Assembly: GCF_022808775.1 (NCBI RefSeq)
Contig: NZ_JAKZLA010000002.1
Coordinates: 310,001 to 374,000, forward strand
Origin: Geothrix terrae
Lineage (GTDB): Bacteria > Acidobacteriota > Holophagae > Holophagales > Holophagaceae
Direction of reading: 5' to 3'
Length of the DNA stretch: 64,000 nucleotides
Made by a program: the position numbers and the translations under genes. Below are positions 28,460-37,711 of the stretch, piece after piece. The stretch's first letter is position 1, and each line of letters begins with the position of its first letter. The notes beneath the pieces were generated by a model. The model was given only the letters and a program-made list of their open reading frames with translations, was not told the origin of the DNA and did no database searches.

Positions 28460-28642
28460 ATGTCTGGTAAGGAAGACGAAGGTACCGTTCTGCGGACCCT
28501 GGCCGAGTTGTACCCCACCCTCAAGGACCTCAGAACGGCCGCGCCTCCTGAGGCGGCGGGCTTCCTGGCCCACACCCGCACGAACTCGGAGAAATGGCCC
28601 ACCGACTCCTTGATCGAGGGATACCTGGACGCCATTCCCTGA
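28460..28642 (+). CDS. Small hypothetical protein (60 aa)
   Basis: Frame MSGKEDEGTVLRTLAELYP... ends EGYLDAIP. An AGGGAG ribosome site precedes the ATG. The composition is that of a soluble helical protein with an amphipathic run (TVLRTLAELYPTLKDL). No family is recognised. It sits between recD and the glycosylase gene, each separated by a short gap. Confidence 0.5.
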   Translation: MSGKEDEGTVLRTLAELYPTLKDLRTAAPPEAAGFLAHTRTNSEKWPTDSLIEGYLDAIP

Positions 28643-28682
28643 GGCACGCGCCACCCGCTCATTCGATTCAATCGGCCCAACC

Positions 28683-29273
28683 ATGAACGCCACAGACCTG
28701 GACGCCTGCACCTCGCTCCTGGCGGAAGTCCGCGCCTGCACCCTGTGCCGGGACGAGCTGCCCCTGGGGCCGAATCCGGTCCTCCAGCTGCATCCGGCTG
28801 CCCGGATCCTCATCGTCGGCCAGGCGCCCGGGAGGAAGGTCCACCGGTCCGGCCTGCCCTTCGATGACGCGAGCGGCCAGCGCTTGCGCGCGTGGCTGGG
28901 AATCAGCCGCGAGGTGTTCTACGACGCCGAACGGATCGCCATCCTGCCCATGGGATTCTGCTATCCGGGCACGGGGAAGTCGGGCGACCTTCCGCCGCGG
29001 CCCGAGTGTGCGCCGGCCTGGCGCGCCCAGCTGCTCGGACACCTGCCCAACCTTCAGACCACCCTGGTCATTGGGCAGTACGCCCAGCGTCACGAGTACG
29101 GAGCGGGAGCCGCCTCCCTGACCGACCTGGTGCGCAACTGGAGGAAGGACTGGCCCCGCCTGGTTCCGCTCCCCCATCCCAGCCCCCGGAACAACCTGTG
29201 GCTGCGCCGCAACCCATGGTTCGAAGCCGAGGTGCTGCCCTCCCTGAGGACCCTGGTGGCGAAGCTGGTGTGA
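28683..29273 (+). CDS. Uracil-DNA glycosylase family protein
   Basis: A 196-residue member of the uracil-DNA glycosylase superfamily. The N-terminal CTLCRDELPLGP is a Cys pair, then ILIVGQAPGRKVHRSGLPFDD gives the GQAPG active-site loop, and VPLPHPSPRNNLWL the second signature (HPSxRN). The branch with ILPMGFCYPGTGKSGD is a distinct subgroup whose substrate has not been defined to my knowledge. Likely a base-excision repair enzyme in the cytoplasm. Confidence 0.85.
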   Translation: MNATDLDACTSLLAEVRACTLCRDELPLGPNPVLQLHPAARILIVGQAPGRKVHRSGLPFDDASGQRLRAWLGISREVFYDAERIAILPMGFCYPGTGKSGDLPPRPECAPAWRAQLLGHLPNLQTTLVIGQYAQRHEYGAGAASLTDLVRNWRKDWPRLVPLPHPSPRNNLWLRRNPWFEAEVLPSLRTLVAKLV

Positions 29274-29286
29274 AGCCGCTCAAGCC

Positions 29287-30369
29287 TCAGGGCCAGCGGT
29301 AGACCATGGCGTTGATGCTCATGCCCGCGCCCACGGAGGCGAACACGACGATGTTGCCGCTTCTCAGGGTGTGGCCCTCCAGCTGGCCCCTCACGATCAG
29401 GTCGAGGAGGGTGGGCACGGTGGCCACGGAGCTGTTGCCCAGCCAGGAGACGGTCATGGGCATGATGCCGGCGGGCATCTCCGCCATGCCGTAGAGCCGG
29501 AAGAGCCGCTTGAGGATGGCCTCGTCCATCTTCCCGTTGGCCTGGTGGATCAGCACCTTGTCCACGTGCTCCAGGGAGAGACCCGCCCGCTCCAGGCTCA
29601 GGCGCACCAGGCCCGGGACGGTGGCGATGGCGTATTCGTAGAGCTTCCGGCCCTGCATCTTGATGTAGAGCTGGCGATCGCCGCCTTCGCGGTCGAAGGA
29701 GGGGCCCATCCGCAGCAGCCCGGCGTGTTCGAGGGCGTCGGACCGCGTGGCGTGCGAGAGGATGCCCACGGGCTCGCCGTGGGCCTGGGCCTCCAGCACC
29801 ACGGCCCCGGCGCCGTCCGCATAGATCAGGCTGTCCCGGTCGACGGGATCAGAGACGCGGGAGAGGGTCTCGGCACCGATCACCAGGGCCCGCTTCGCGT
29901 CCCCCGAGCGCAGGAAGTAGTCCGCCTGGATCACGGCCTGGAGCCATCCGGGACAGCCGAAGGGAAGGTCGTAGGCCACGCAGAAGGGGTTGGCGATGCG
30001 CAGCTTCGCCTTGACCCGCGCAGCCAAGGTCGGAACCAGGTCGGACTGCCGGCTGCCCGCGGTCACGTCGCCGAAGTTGTGGGCCACGATGATGTAGTCC
30101 AGAGTCTCCGGGTCGATGGCGGCCGAGGCCAGGGCCTTCTCCGCGGCCTCGAGGGCCAGGTCCGAGGCGACCTGATCCTCCGAGACGTAGCGCCGCTCCG
30201 CGATCTCGGTGATCTCCCGGAACTTCCCCACCATCCGCGCCGTCTCGTCGGCCGGATAGGGCCGCCCTTCGCCTTCGAAGAAGGCATGATCCAGAAACGC
30301 TTCGTTCGGAACCTTCCGAGAGGGAATGCAGCTGCCCGTGCCGATGATGACGCTTCGTACCTGAGCCAC
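29287..30369 (-). CDS. 3-oxoacyl-ACP synthase III family protein
   Basis: A 360-residue KAS III-like thiolase-fold enzyme. The GTG start is chosen for its AAGGAG site 5 nt upstream and the natural VRSVIIGTGSCIPSR beginning; an ATG 42 bp further upstream is possible. The catalytic set is visible: Cys139 in FGCPGWLQ, His in IHQANGKM and Asn in WLGNSSVATVP. It should condense an acyl-CoA with malonyl-ACP to start fatty acids or a related product. The insertion FFEGEGRPYPADETARMV differs from FabH of E. coli, so this could be a paralogue rather than the housekeeping FabH. Confidence 0.85.
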   Translation of the reverse strand: MAQVRSVIIGTGSCIPSRKVPNEAFLDHAFFEGEGRPYPADETARMVGKFREITEIAERRYVSEDQVASDLALEAAEKALASAAIDPETLDYIIVAHNFGDVTAGSRQSDLVPTLAARVKAKLRIANPFCVAYDLPFGCPGWLQAVIQADYFLRSGDAKRALVIGAETLSRVSDPVDRDSLIYADGAGAVVLEAQAHGEPVGILSHATRSDALEHAGLLRMGPSFDREGGDRQLYIKMQGRKLYEYAIATVPGLVRLSLERAGLSLEHVDKVLIHQANGKMDEAILKRLFRLYGMAEMPAGIMPMTVSWLGNSSVATVPTLLDLIVRGQLEGHTLRSGNIVVFASVGAGMSINAMVYRWP

Positions 30370-30496
30370 CCGTTCTCCTTGCGGCAGACGAGCCGGAAAT
30401 ACCGAATACAACCAGTCTACTTCCTAGAACTTCCACATTCTCCCTGAAATTCCCGCTCCCGGGCCCCGGGGAGGAGGTCGGTCGGCGGGAACGCTC

Positions 30497-32497
30497 TTAA
30501 GTTGGGGCGGGCTTCCCCGTCTCCACATGCCCGCAGGGCATGCAGCGGTGGACGAATTCGCCGCGCCGGGTGCTGGGGAGGATGCGCATGGGCTGGCCGC
30601 ACGTGGGGCAGGGGCCGCCGTGGAGCTGGGGGGCGGGGGCGTCCTGGAGCTCGGCGACGATGCCTGAGACGAAGCCACGGATGTCGGCCATGAAGGCCTT
30701 GCGGGGTTCCTCGCCGCGGCGCATGCGCTCGAGGCGGGCCTCCCAGCTGCCGGTGAGCTCGGCGCTGCGCAGGGCTTCCGTGGGCAGGCCTTGGATGAGC
30801 CGGATGCCTTTTTCGGTGGGAAGCAGGACATTGCGCTTGCGCTCGACGTAGGCCCGCTTGATGAGGGTCTCGATCATGTTGGCCCGGGTCGCGGGGGTAC
30901 CCAGACCACAGTCGCGCATGGCGCCGCGCAGGGCCTCGTCGTCCAGCTCCCGGCCCGCGCCCTGCATGGCCGCCAGCAGGTCGCCTTCGCTCATGCGCTT
31001 GGGCGGGGTGGTCTTCCCCTCCTTGGGGTGCAGGGAGGCCACGTCCACGGCCTCACCCTTCTTCACCGCGGGCAGGCTGCCCTCGGCCTCCTCGTCGGCA
31101 TCCTCCTCGGCTTCGGCGGGATCGGCGGCCTTCTCCGCCTTCTTCCTGCGGTGGGGCGGATCCACGGCGGACCAGCCCTCCTCCTTCACCACGGTGCCGT
31201 TGGTCTTGAAGGTCTCCCCCTCCACCTCGGTGATGATCGTGGTCTTGGCCTCCACGCGGTCCTGGAAGTAGGCCGCCAGGAAGCGCCGGGCGATGAGATC
31301 GTAGATCCGCAGCTCGTCGCCCTCCAGGCCCCTCGCGGGCTTCTCCGTGGGCACGAGGGCCGCGTGGTCCTCCACCTCCTTGTCGTTCACGAAGCGCTTG
31401 TCCAGCTTCACGGGCCAGCGTTTCCGGAGCTCGTCCAGGAAGGGCTGGAGCTCCGCGAGCTGGCCCTGGGCCAGGGCCTTGATCCAGTGAGGGGCCTTCT
31501 GGGCATCCGCCTCGGTGAGGTGCCGGCTGCTGGTGCGGGGGTACGAGATGAGCTGTTTCTCGTAGAGGGCCTGCGCCAGGGCCAGGGTGCCCTCGGCCGT
31601 GAGCCCGAAGCGCTTGTTGGCCTCCTTCTGCAGGGTGGTGAGGTCGTAGAGCAGCTCGGGCTTCTTCTTCTCCGTGCGGCCCGTGGCGCTGCGGATCTTC
31701 CCGGGTCTCCCCGCCAGCCGCGCCGCGAGGGCCCGGGCCTCTTCCTCGGTGGCGAAACGCTCCTGGGTCTGGCCCTCATGCTCCTTGAACCAGCGGCCCT
31801 CGTAGACACCATCCGGGTGGGCGAAGCGGGCCCGGAGCGTCCAGAAGGGCTGGGGCTTGAAGTTCCGGATGTCCAGCTCCCGGCGCACCAGCAGGGCCAG
31901 CGTCGGCGTCTGCACGCGGCCCACGCTCCACACGCCCTCCTCCGGTCCGGCCCGGCGCATGCGCAGGGTCTGGGCCCGGGTGGCGTTGATGCCCACCAGC
32001 CAGTCCGCCTCCTGGCGGCTGCGGGCGGCGTCCCGCAGGCCCGCATAGGCCTCGCCGGGCTTCATGGCGCCGTAGGCCTCGCGGACGGCCTCGGGCGTGA
32101 GGCTGGAGGTCCAGAAGCGCAGCACCGGCTTGGCGCAACCCGCCAGCCGGTAGACGAGGTCGAAGATCAGCTCGCCCTCGCGCCCCGCGTCCGTGGCGTT
32201 CACGACCTCTGTGATGTCCTCGCGGTTCAGCAGCCGGGCCACCACCTCGAACTGGTCCCGGGTCTGGGCGATGGGGGCGTAGCGGAAGGCCTCCGGAAAG
32301 ATGGGCAGCCGGTCCCAGCGCCAGGGCTTCCAGGCCGGGTCGTACCCCTCGGGATTCAGGGCCTCCACCAGGTGCCCCACGCACCAGGTCACCACCAGGC
32401 CGTTCCCCTCGAGGAGGTTCCGGCCCCGTCCGGTCACGCCCAGGGCTTCCGCCAGGGCGCGGCCCATGCTCGGTTTCTCGGCGATGATCAGGCGCAG
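30497..32497 (-). CDS. topB: DNA topoisomerase III
   Basis: About 666 residues of type IA topoisomerase. The Toprim beginning LIIAEKPSMGRALAEALG, then VVNATDAGREGELIFDLVYR, the active Tyr in LISYPRTSSRHL, and a C-terminal zinc-ribbon-like CPTCGQPM...CMPCG are visible. No ATG, GTG or TTG occurs in frame between the end of the upstream gene (32547) and the Toprim motif; the start given is a CTG at 32497 with GGGAG upstream. Starting further downstream would delete the catalytic glutamate region. It relaxes and decatenates DNA. Confidence 0.88.
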   Translation of the reverse strand: MRLIIAEKPSMGRALAEALGVTGRGRNLLEGNGLVVTWCVGHLVEALNPEGYDPAWKPWRWDRLPIFPEAFRYAPIAQTRDQFEVVARLLNREDITEVVNATDAGREGELIFDLVYRLAGCAKPVLRFWTSSLTPEAVREAYGAMKPGEAYAGLRDAARSRQEADWLVGINATRAQTLRMRRAGPEEGVWSVGRVQTPTLALLVRRELDIRNFKPQPFWTLRARFAHPDGVYEGRWFKEHEGQTQERFATEEEARALAARLAGRPGKIRSATGRTEKKKPELLYDLTTLQKEANKRFGLTAEGTLALAQALYEKQLISYPRTSSRHLTEADAQKAPHWIKALAQGQLAELQPFLDELRKRWPVKLDKRFVNDKEVEDHAALVPTEKPARGLEGDELRIYDLIARRFLAAYFQDRVEAKTTIITEVEGETFKTNGTVVKEEGWSAVDPPHRRKKAEKAADPAEAEEDADEEAEGSLPAVKKGEAVDVASLHPKEGKTTPPKRMSEGDLLAAMQGAGRELDDEALRGAMRDCGLGTPATRANMIETLIKRAYVERKRNVLLPTEKGIRLIQGLPTEALRSAELTGSWEARLERMRRGEEPRKAFMADIRGFVSGIVAELQDAPAPQLHGGPCPTCGQPMRILPSTRRGEFVHRCMPCGHVETGKPAPT

Positions 32498-32546
32498 GGG
32501 AGGCTCCCGGGAGCGAGTCCCATTGTAGAGGGCTGGACAGGGCGTT

Positions 32547-33779
32547 CTACAGCTCCAGCGCCTTCGGCAGCCGCGGGCTGGAGATGAGGTCCACGAAGGC
32601 GGCCCAGCGGCGGGCGGGGTCGGCCACGGTGCCGCCCTGCCGCTCCACCCAGCTCCGCACGAGGTGCTCGCCGAGGTTGTAGTTGATGACGTAGCTGCGG
32701 TAGGTGTCGATGAAGCGCAGGCGCTGGGCGGCCTGGGCCGGGGTCCGCAGGGAGTAGCGGACCAGGAAGGCCTCGGCCTCGTCACGGCGGAGGTGGCCGT
32801 CCAGGTAGCCGCGGGCGGCCTCGTTGTCGGCGAAGGCCAGGAGCTTCAGCTCCGCCTGCACCCGGGACCAGGGCTCCGCCTCGGCGGGATCCAGGCCCGC
32901 CAGGGGGAAGAGCACGTCACGCTCGAAGGCCAGGCGCTCCTCGCCAGGGAAGGCCACCTCCACGCCGAAGTTGGCGGTGCCCTCGGCGATGAGGGACTGG
33001 GGCGAGAAGAGCGGATAGGCGGTGAACTCCACCCAGCCCCGGCCGGCCGGGGGTGCCTGGGCGAAGCGCTGCTCCAGGAGCGCGTTGTAGACGTGGTGGC
33101 CCGGGTAGCCCTCGTGGGCGGCCAGGTCCAGGGCACGGTCCATGGCGATGGGCAGGTCCAGGTTCACCTGGATCACCGAGGTCCCGCCGCCCTGGTACCA
33201 GTTGTAGGCGGACCAGGCCTTGCCCCGCACGTACTCCACGTGGAAGTGGTCCGAGGCCGGCAGTGTCGCGTGGCGCCGGGTGCGCTCGCGGGCCTCGGCG
33301 ATGGCGGTCTGGAAGACCGCATCCACCCGGTCCCCCGGAATGAGCACCCGCGCCCGGGCCGCCTGGTAGCGGTCCTGCACGGAGCCGGGGCCCTCGAGCG
33401 CCTGGTCCAGCCGCGCCAGAGCCGCCTCGAAGGTGGCTTCCGGCGTGCGAGGCGGGCGGACCTGGTAGAGGGCCTCGGCCTCGTCGTCGAAACTGAAGCT
33501 CTGGCCGTCCAGGCGCGCCAGGTGGGCCGCCACGGCCCCCAGCTGGCCCAGGAGGTAGTCGCGCCGCGGCGCCTCGCCGGGCGGGACCTCAGCCGCGGCC
33601 ACGCCGTCCAGGATGCGCCCCGCCTCCGCCCTCAGCGCCAGCAGGGGCCGCGGATCCCCGGCCTCCGCCTCGGCCTTCCAGGCCGGAGGCCCGTAGTAGG
33701 CATCCACGAAATCGGCGTCATGGCGGCCCACCGCCAGCACCAGCCTCACATAGTCCGTCGCCCACCCTGAAAGCGCCAT
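32547..33779 (-). CDS. DUF885-family putative metallopeptidase
   Basis: A 410-residue protein of the DUF885 type, seen from the conserved metal-site-like AAHEGYPGHHVYNALLE and a later region ESLIAEGTANF-like (SLIAEGTANFGVEVAF). The family is thought to consist of metal-dependent peptidases, but substrates are largely unknown. No signal peptide is found, so it is probably cytoplasmic. It precedes topB by 49 bp on the same strand. Confidence 0.75.
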   Translation of the reverse strand: MALSGWATDYVRLVLAVGRHDADFVDAYYGPPAWKAEAEAGDPRPLLALRAEAGRILDGVAAAEVPPGEAPRRDYLLGQLGAVAAHLARLDGQSFSFDDEAEALYQVRPPRTPEATFEAALARLDQALEGPGSVQDRYQAARARVLIPGDRVDAVFQTAIAEARERTRRHATLPASDHFHVEYVRGKAWSAYNWYQGGGTSVIQVNLDLPIAMDRALDLAAHEGYPGHHVYNALLEQRFAQAPPAGRGWVEFTAYPLFSPQSLIAEGTANFGVEVAFPGEERLAFERDVLFPLAGLDPAEAEPWSRVQAELKLLAFADNEAARGYLDGHLRRDEAEAFLVRYSLRTPAQAAQRLRFIDTYRSYVINYNLGEHLVRSWVERQGGTVADPARRWAAFVDLISSPRLPKALEL

Positions 33780-33822
33780 GCCCGCCGAGGCCTCCCGGCC
33801 TTCGACTCTACATGGGCGGGGC

Positions 33823-33999
33823 TCATTTCCCGAGGAAGTGCTTCACATCCGCCACGGCGGGGCCCACGGCCAGGACCGCCTCCCTGAGCCGCTCGCGGGA
33901 GATGCTGAAGTAGATGGCCCAGTCCCGCAGGTCGTAGGGGTCCTCGATACGGATCAACTCCTGGCTTTCGGACGATGGGATCTGCAGGTTGTCGGGCAC
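33823..33999 (-). CDS. DUF3606 domain-containing protein
   Basis: A 58-residue protein. LIRIEDPYDLRDWAIYFSISRERLREAVLAVGPAVADVKHFL is the DUF3606 pattern, a small family found in many proteobacteria and acidobacteria with unknown function. The GTG start is chosen because AGGAGG lies just upstream. The longer form from 34026 adds residues without family support. Confidence 0.75.
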   Translation of the reverse strand: MPDNLQIPSSESQELIRIEDPYDLRDWAIYFSISRERLREAVLAVGPAVADVKHFLGK

Positions 34000-34114
34000 A
34001 GAGCCTCCTGTGGATCGATATCGCACCCGGGCGGGGGCCCGGATGCCTGTCCATACGTGGGATCCTAGGCCCCACCCGCCGCCGGGGCGAGATTTTCCCC
34101 TGAACGGTCGATTT

Positions 34115-37100
34115 CTAGGTCCGAACGGATTCGACCCCTGGCGATTCCGGCCCCGGCGCCAGCCCCCCCTCCCCGGGCCTGGCCAGCCGGGACTCGTAAA
34201 GGCGGGCCAGGAATTCCATGAGGATCCACTCCTGCTCCCGGGGATGGGTGCGGAACAGCCGGTTCAGGTGCATGTGCGCCAGGCTCCCGGCCAAGGCGGT
34301 CCGGTCCTCCCGCAGCTGCCCCTGGTCGCAGGCCTCACGGATGGCCGCCAGGCTCCGGAGGCCGAAAGCATCGGGCGCGGCGGAGGGCCGGGAGAGCTCC
34401 GCCTCCAGATCCTTCCTCAGCTGCCTGAACCTCGCGCCGATCGCCACGACCCCGGGCCCCGTACCCTCGAACTCCTTCCGGAGGGCATCCCGCGTGCCCC
34501 GGGATAAGTCCCGGCGCGCCAGGTCGTCCAGCCCCAGGGCGGCCCAGATCGCATCGACCTGACGGAGGCCCGCCTTCCAGCGGTCCTTCGGGCCCAGGCC
34601 GACCAGCAGGTGGCTCAGGATCCGCTCGCTGTCCTCGAAGAACCACGCCTCCGCGAGGTCGAACCCCCGGGGGCCGCCGTAGCGCTCCAGCTCGGGCTCG
34701 AAGGTGTCCACCTGCCATTTCCACAGGAGGCCCTGGGCGCGGCAGCCCTCCAGATGCCGGTGGACCTCGGGCAGCAGGCCCGTGAGGAGGCGGAGGGGCA
34801 GGCCATGGAACCGGAGGCGGAGGTGGGGCTCCGGATCACGGTACCGGATGAAGTGCCAGCGGTCCCAGAATCCCTGCGCCCGGGTCCACCGGAGCAGCGG
34901 TTCCAGGGCCACGAGGAGGCGGTCCCCGCTGGCGGCGCCGCCATAGAGCTTCAGGTAGAGCCATTCCGAGCCCGGCGGGTAGGCGCGGATCTCGGCGTCC
35001 GCGGGAGCCGGCGGGAGCCGCACCGGCCGCGGCGGCGCGGCGGAAGCTGCTTCGAAGGGGATGACCAGCTCGTGGGCGAACGGCCCTTCGGGCGAAGTGA
35101 CCGGCGTCTGCCCGGCATCCGGGAAACACTCCGTGAGGGTGAAAGCGGACCGGCCCGCCACGAGGTGGTGCAGGGTCTCCACCCAGAGCACGCGATCCAG
35201 GTCCACCCGCAGGCTGTTGTCGGCATCGGTGAGCGTGACGAACCGCGGCAGCCCCAGGCGCTCCCGCAGGATCTGGAAGGCCCCCCAGGCCCCTTCGCCG
35301 CTGGCGGCCAGGGCCGCCTTCAGCTCCTCGGCGCGGATCCGCCACCGCGCCCGGCTGAGGACATGGCGTCCCCGGACCACCCGGGGCAGGAACGGCTGCT
35401 CGGCCAGGGCCCCCCAGGACCAGCCGCCGGCCCGGCCGTCCTGGTCCTGCAGGTGGGCCAGGAACCGGTAGACCACGGGACCGCGGGCGAAGTTGTGGGC
35501 GGAGGACAAGCGGGGGATCACCTCCCGCTCCAGACGCACGGAGGCCAGCACCACCCGGTCCCCCCGCACGGTCACCTGGAGGTCGGACGGGGGGATCACG
35601 TGGTCCTGGGGGACGCCGGCCGTGGCCAGGAAGGGGATCTCGTACTCCCGCAGGGCGGGCCGGGCCAGGACGTTGCCCATGCGGCCCTCCGGCACGTGGA
35701 CCACCTCGGCGAACACCGCCTCCGGGCGCAGGCCCTCCTCCTTCCGGAGGTGCCGCTGGAGGGAGGCCTGGAGCCCCGGGTCGCCGGAGGCGAAGCGCCC
35801 CAGCCACCGGGCCGCCGTGGGACCCGAGTACTGTTCCATCCAGAACTGGAAGTCGCCGCGGTCCAGGTCCGCGGGGTTGGAGGCCGCCAGGGTGGCCAGC
35901 GCCGCGAAGGCCGCGGGGAAGGGCTGGGGATCCGGCTGGACCAGCGCGTCCAGATCCGCATCCTCCAGGGTCCAGACCCGCGTCCCCGCCCACCTCGGGA
36001 ACTGGGCCAGGAGGAACTGGTCCCGGCGCGACAGGGTCCGCGGGGGCGCCGGCGCCTGGAAGGGCAGACCCGCCAGCAGGGGATCGTCATAGGCGGGAGC
36101 GCCGTCGAACCCGATGCCGCTCTCCTCGTCGAGGACCTCCAGGAGGGGCATCCATCGCTGGCCGTACCGCTCACCGAAGGCCCGCCGGAACCCTTCCAGG
36201 GGCCGGTCGATCGGTGCCTGCGTCAGCCGCCGGAGGGTGTCGGCGCCCTCTTCCAGGGCCCGGCGGACCCCAGTGGACAGCGCCAGGCCCGGCGCCGGGC
36301 GGAAGAGGTCCACCTGGAGGATGTCTCGGGTCCCGGGGGGCAGGTCCAGGCCCTGGAGGGACGGCAGGTGGGCCGGGTAGCCCTCGGGGCAGGCGCCGAG
36401 GGGCGCCTTGCGGAGACGGTCCAGGTCCCGGCCCAGGGCCACCAGCGGTTCCGCCTGGGGCGCCGTCAGGGTGTGGGCCCGCAGCGCGGCGATCACGTGG
36501 CCGAGAGGATCGGGGCTGGTCAAGGGCGGGTGCAGGTCCCCGCGCAGCACCTGGGCTTCCACAACCTGCTCCAGGAACGTGCGGGCCTCCGCGAGCTCGA
36601 CCTTCAGGCGCACCGCCAGCCGCACCGCCAGGTCTCCGAAGGACTGCCCCGCCCGCGCCTGCTGGAGCGCGAATTCGAGGTGGGGCGTGGCCTCCACCGC
36701 CTCCAGGTGGTACGACCGCCCCTTCCCTTCCGTATCGCGGGTCTCGAGGTACCGGCGCCACCCGCCCCAGGCATAAAGGCTGGAGTTGGGCCGGTAGGTC
36801 ACGCGGGACCGCACCTCCGGATCACCCTCCAGGCGGTCCACCAGGGCCTCCAGGATGGCCCAGTCCAGGCGCACGGCCTTGCGGCATGAGCGCCAGGACT
36901 CCACGGCCAGGCGGCTTTCCGCCCCCCAGGCGCCCGTGGACACCCCCGCGAAGAGGCCAAAGGGCGTGGCACGGCTGCTCATCCGGCTGAGGTACTTCAC
37001 CAGGGCCCGCTCCACCCCGCGGGTCGCCGGGTCATCCAGCGCGCCCTCCAGCCAGGCATCCAGGCGCGCGGCCAGGTCCGCCGAAGCCAGCGCCACGGCC

Positions 37101-37327
37101 TCCCGCACGGCGGGCTGGCGGATCTGCGCGCGCAGCGCGGCACGCAACGCCTCCCGATCCCGCTCCAGACGGGCTTCCGGGGTTTCCTCTGCCGAACCTT
37201 CCCACGCCAGACCTTCCTGCGACAGGCCTTCCTGCGGCGGCGGAACCGCCACGGCGAGCGCATCCAGGGGGAGGCCCGGGCTCCGGAGCACGAAGAAATC
37301 GGTGGTCTGACAGGAAGTCTGCGGCAT
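34115..37327 (-). CDS. Full-length lantibiotic dehydratase (class I LanB)
   Basis: A 1070-residue LanB. The N-terminus DFFVLRSPGLPLDAL and the region KYLSRMSSRATPFGLFAGV mark the glutamylation domain (roughly residues 10-700). The C-terminal elimination domain starts near residue 785 (EWLYLKLYGGAASGDRLL...HFIRYRDPEPHLRLRFHG). LanB uses glutamyl-tRNA to glutamylate Ser/Thr of a precursor peptide and then eliminates glutamate to give dehydroalanine/dehydrobutyrine. A candidate precursor begins 200 bp away on the opposite strand. No LanC cyclase, protease or ABC exporter is adjacent, which is unusual. Confidence 0.9.
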   Translation of the reverse strand: MPQTSCQTTDFFVLRSPGLPLDALAVAVPPPQEGLSQEGLAWEGSAEETPEARLERDREALRAALRAQIRQPAVREAVALASADLAARLDAWLEGALDDPATRGVERALVKYLSRMSSRATPFGLFAGVSTGAWGAESRLAVESWRSCRKAVRLDWAILEALVDRLEGDPEVRSRVTYRPNSSLYAWGGWRRYLETRDTEGKGRSYHLEAVEATPHLEFALQQARAGQSFGDLAVRLAVRLKVELAEARTFLEQVVEAQVLRGDLHPPLTSPDPLGHVIAALRAHTLTAPQAEPLVALGRDLDRLRKAPLGACPEGYPAHLPSLQGLDLPPGTRDILQVDLFRPAPGLALSTGVRRALEEGADTLRRLTQAPIDRPLEGFRRAFGERYGQRWMPLLEVLDEESGIGFDGAPAYDDPLLAGLPFQAPAPPRTLSRRDQFLLAQFPRWAGTRVWTLEDADLDALVQPDPQPFPAAFAALATLAASNPADLDRGDFQFWMEQYSGPTAARWLGRFASGDPGLQASLQRHLRKEEGLRPEAVFAEVVHVPEGRMGNVLARPALREYEIPFLATAGVPQDHVIPPSDLQVTVRGDRVVLASVRLEREVIPRLSSAHNFARGPVVYRFLAHLQDQDGRAGGWSWGALAEQPFLPRVVRGRHVLSRARWRIRAEELKAALAASGEGAWGAFQILRERLGLPRFVTLTDADNSLRVDLDRVLWVETLHHLVAGRSAFTLTECFPDAGQTPVTSPEGPFAHELVIPFEAASAAPPRPVRLPPAPADAEIRAYPPGSEWLYLKLYGGAASGDRLLVALEPLLRWTRAQGFWDRWHFIRYRDPEPHLRLRFHGLPLRLLTGLLPEVHRHLEGCRAQGLLWKWQVDTFEPELERYGGPRGFDLAEAWFFEDSERILSHLLVGLGPKDRWKAGLRQVDAIWAALGLDDLARRDLSRGTRDALRKEFEGTGPGVVAIGARFRQLRKDLEAELSRPSAAPDAFGLRSLAAIREACDQGQLREDRTALAGSLAHMHLNRLFRTHPREQEWILMEFLARLYESRLARPGEGGLAPGPESPGVESVRT

Positions 37328-37425
37328 GGACCAGGGTCTTTCCGAAGAGAGTCCATCTCAGGAGAACATGTCCCGCGGACGCAGGGCCCGGAAGGGCCGA
37401 ACGGTAGCAGATGGAGGGCCCAACG

Positions 37426-37467
37426 GTTCGAGCCGTGGTTACATACCGTTCATGGAAATCGGTTGGA
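37426..37467 (+). promoter_or_regulatory. GGTT/CGTT direct repeats, possible LytTR sites
   Basis: GTT occurs at 37426, 37438, 37448 and 37462, each in a CGGTT, TGGTT or CCGTT context with spacings near one helical turn. ACCGTTCAT at 37445-37453 fits the general LytTR half-site form as I remember it. The adjacent operon encodes a LytTR regulator, so autoregulation of the precursor operon or of the divergent dehydratase is plausible. The motif is short, so this is tentative. Confidence 0.35.
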
Positions 37468-37527
37468 AGGGCTCCCGCAAGGGCTCACAAACGAGGTCGC
37501 GCCCCGAGGCGCCACCTGGGAGCTCCC

Positions 37528-37689
37528 ATGACCACCCTTTCCTTCCGCAAAGAATCCATCCAGCAGTCGAGCAGCGTGAGCGAGACGCTGAACCGGCAGA
37601 AGGTCGCCGTCACCGATGGCCAGGGCCAGAGGGCCTCTCATGAACCCTGGGCACCCACCCTCACCACCACCATCTTCACGGTCCAGTGA
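37528..37689 (+). CDS. Candidate RiPP precursor peptide, cysteine-free (53 aa)
   Basis: ATG 37528 follows GGGAG at good spacing. The leader MTTLSFRKESIQQ resembles the L-x-L-x-K-x-(T/S)-I leader of Bacteroidota-type class I lanthipeptides. The middle is Ser/Gln/Asn-rich, and the C-terminal segment EPWAPTLTTTIFTVQ carries five Thr and no Cys. It lies beside a divergent lantibiotic dehydratase and before a two-component pair, separated by 22 bp from the kinase start. Without Cys it cannot form lanthionine, so the product would be a linear dehydrated peptide or would cross-link in another way. The assignment is by position and composition. Confidence 0.6.
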   Translation: MTTLSFRKESIQQSSSVSETLNRQKVAVTDGQGQRASHEPWAPTLTTTIFTVQ

Positions 37690-37711
37690 CGATCGACATG
37701 GAGTCTTCCCG

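Noticed and set aside
37411-37689. A longer 92-aa version of the RiPP precursor
   Set aside because: The extra 39 residues are Arg-rich, lack a good ribosome site and do not resemble a leader; the ATG at 37528 with GGGAG is preferred.
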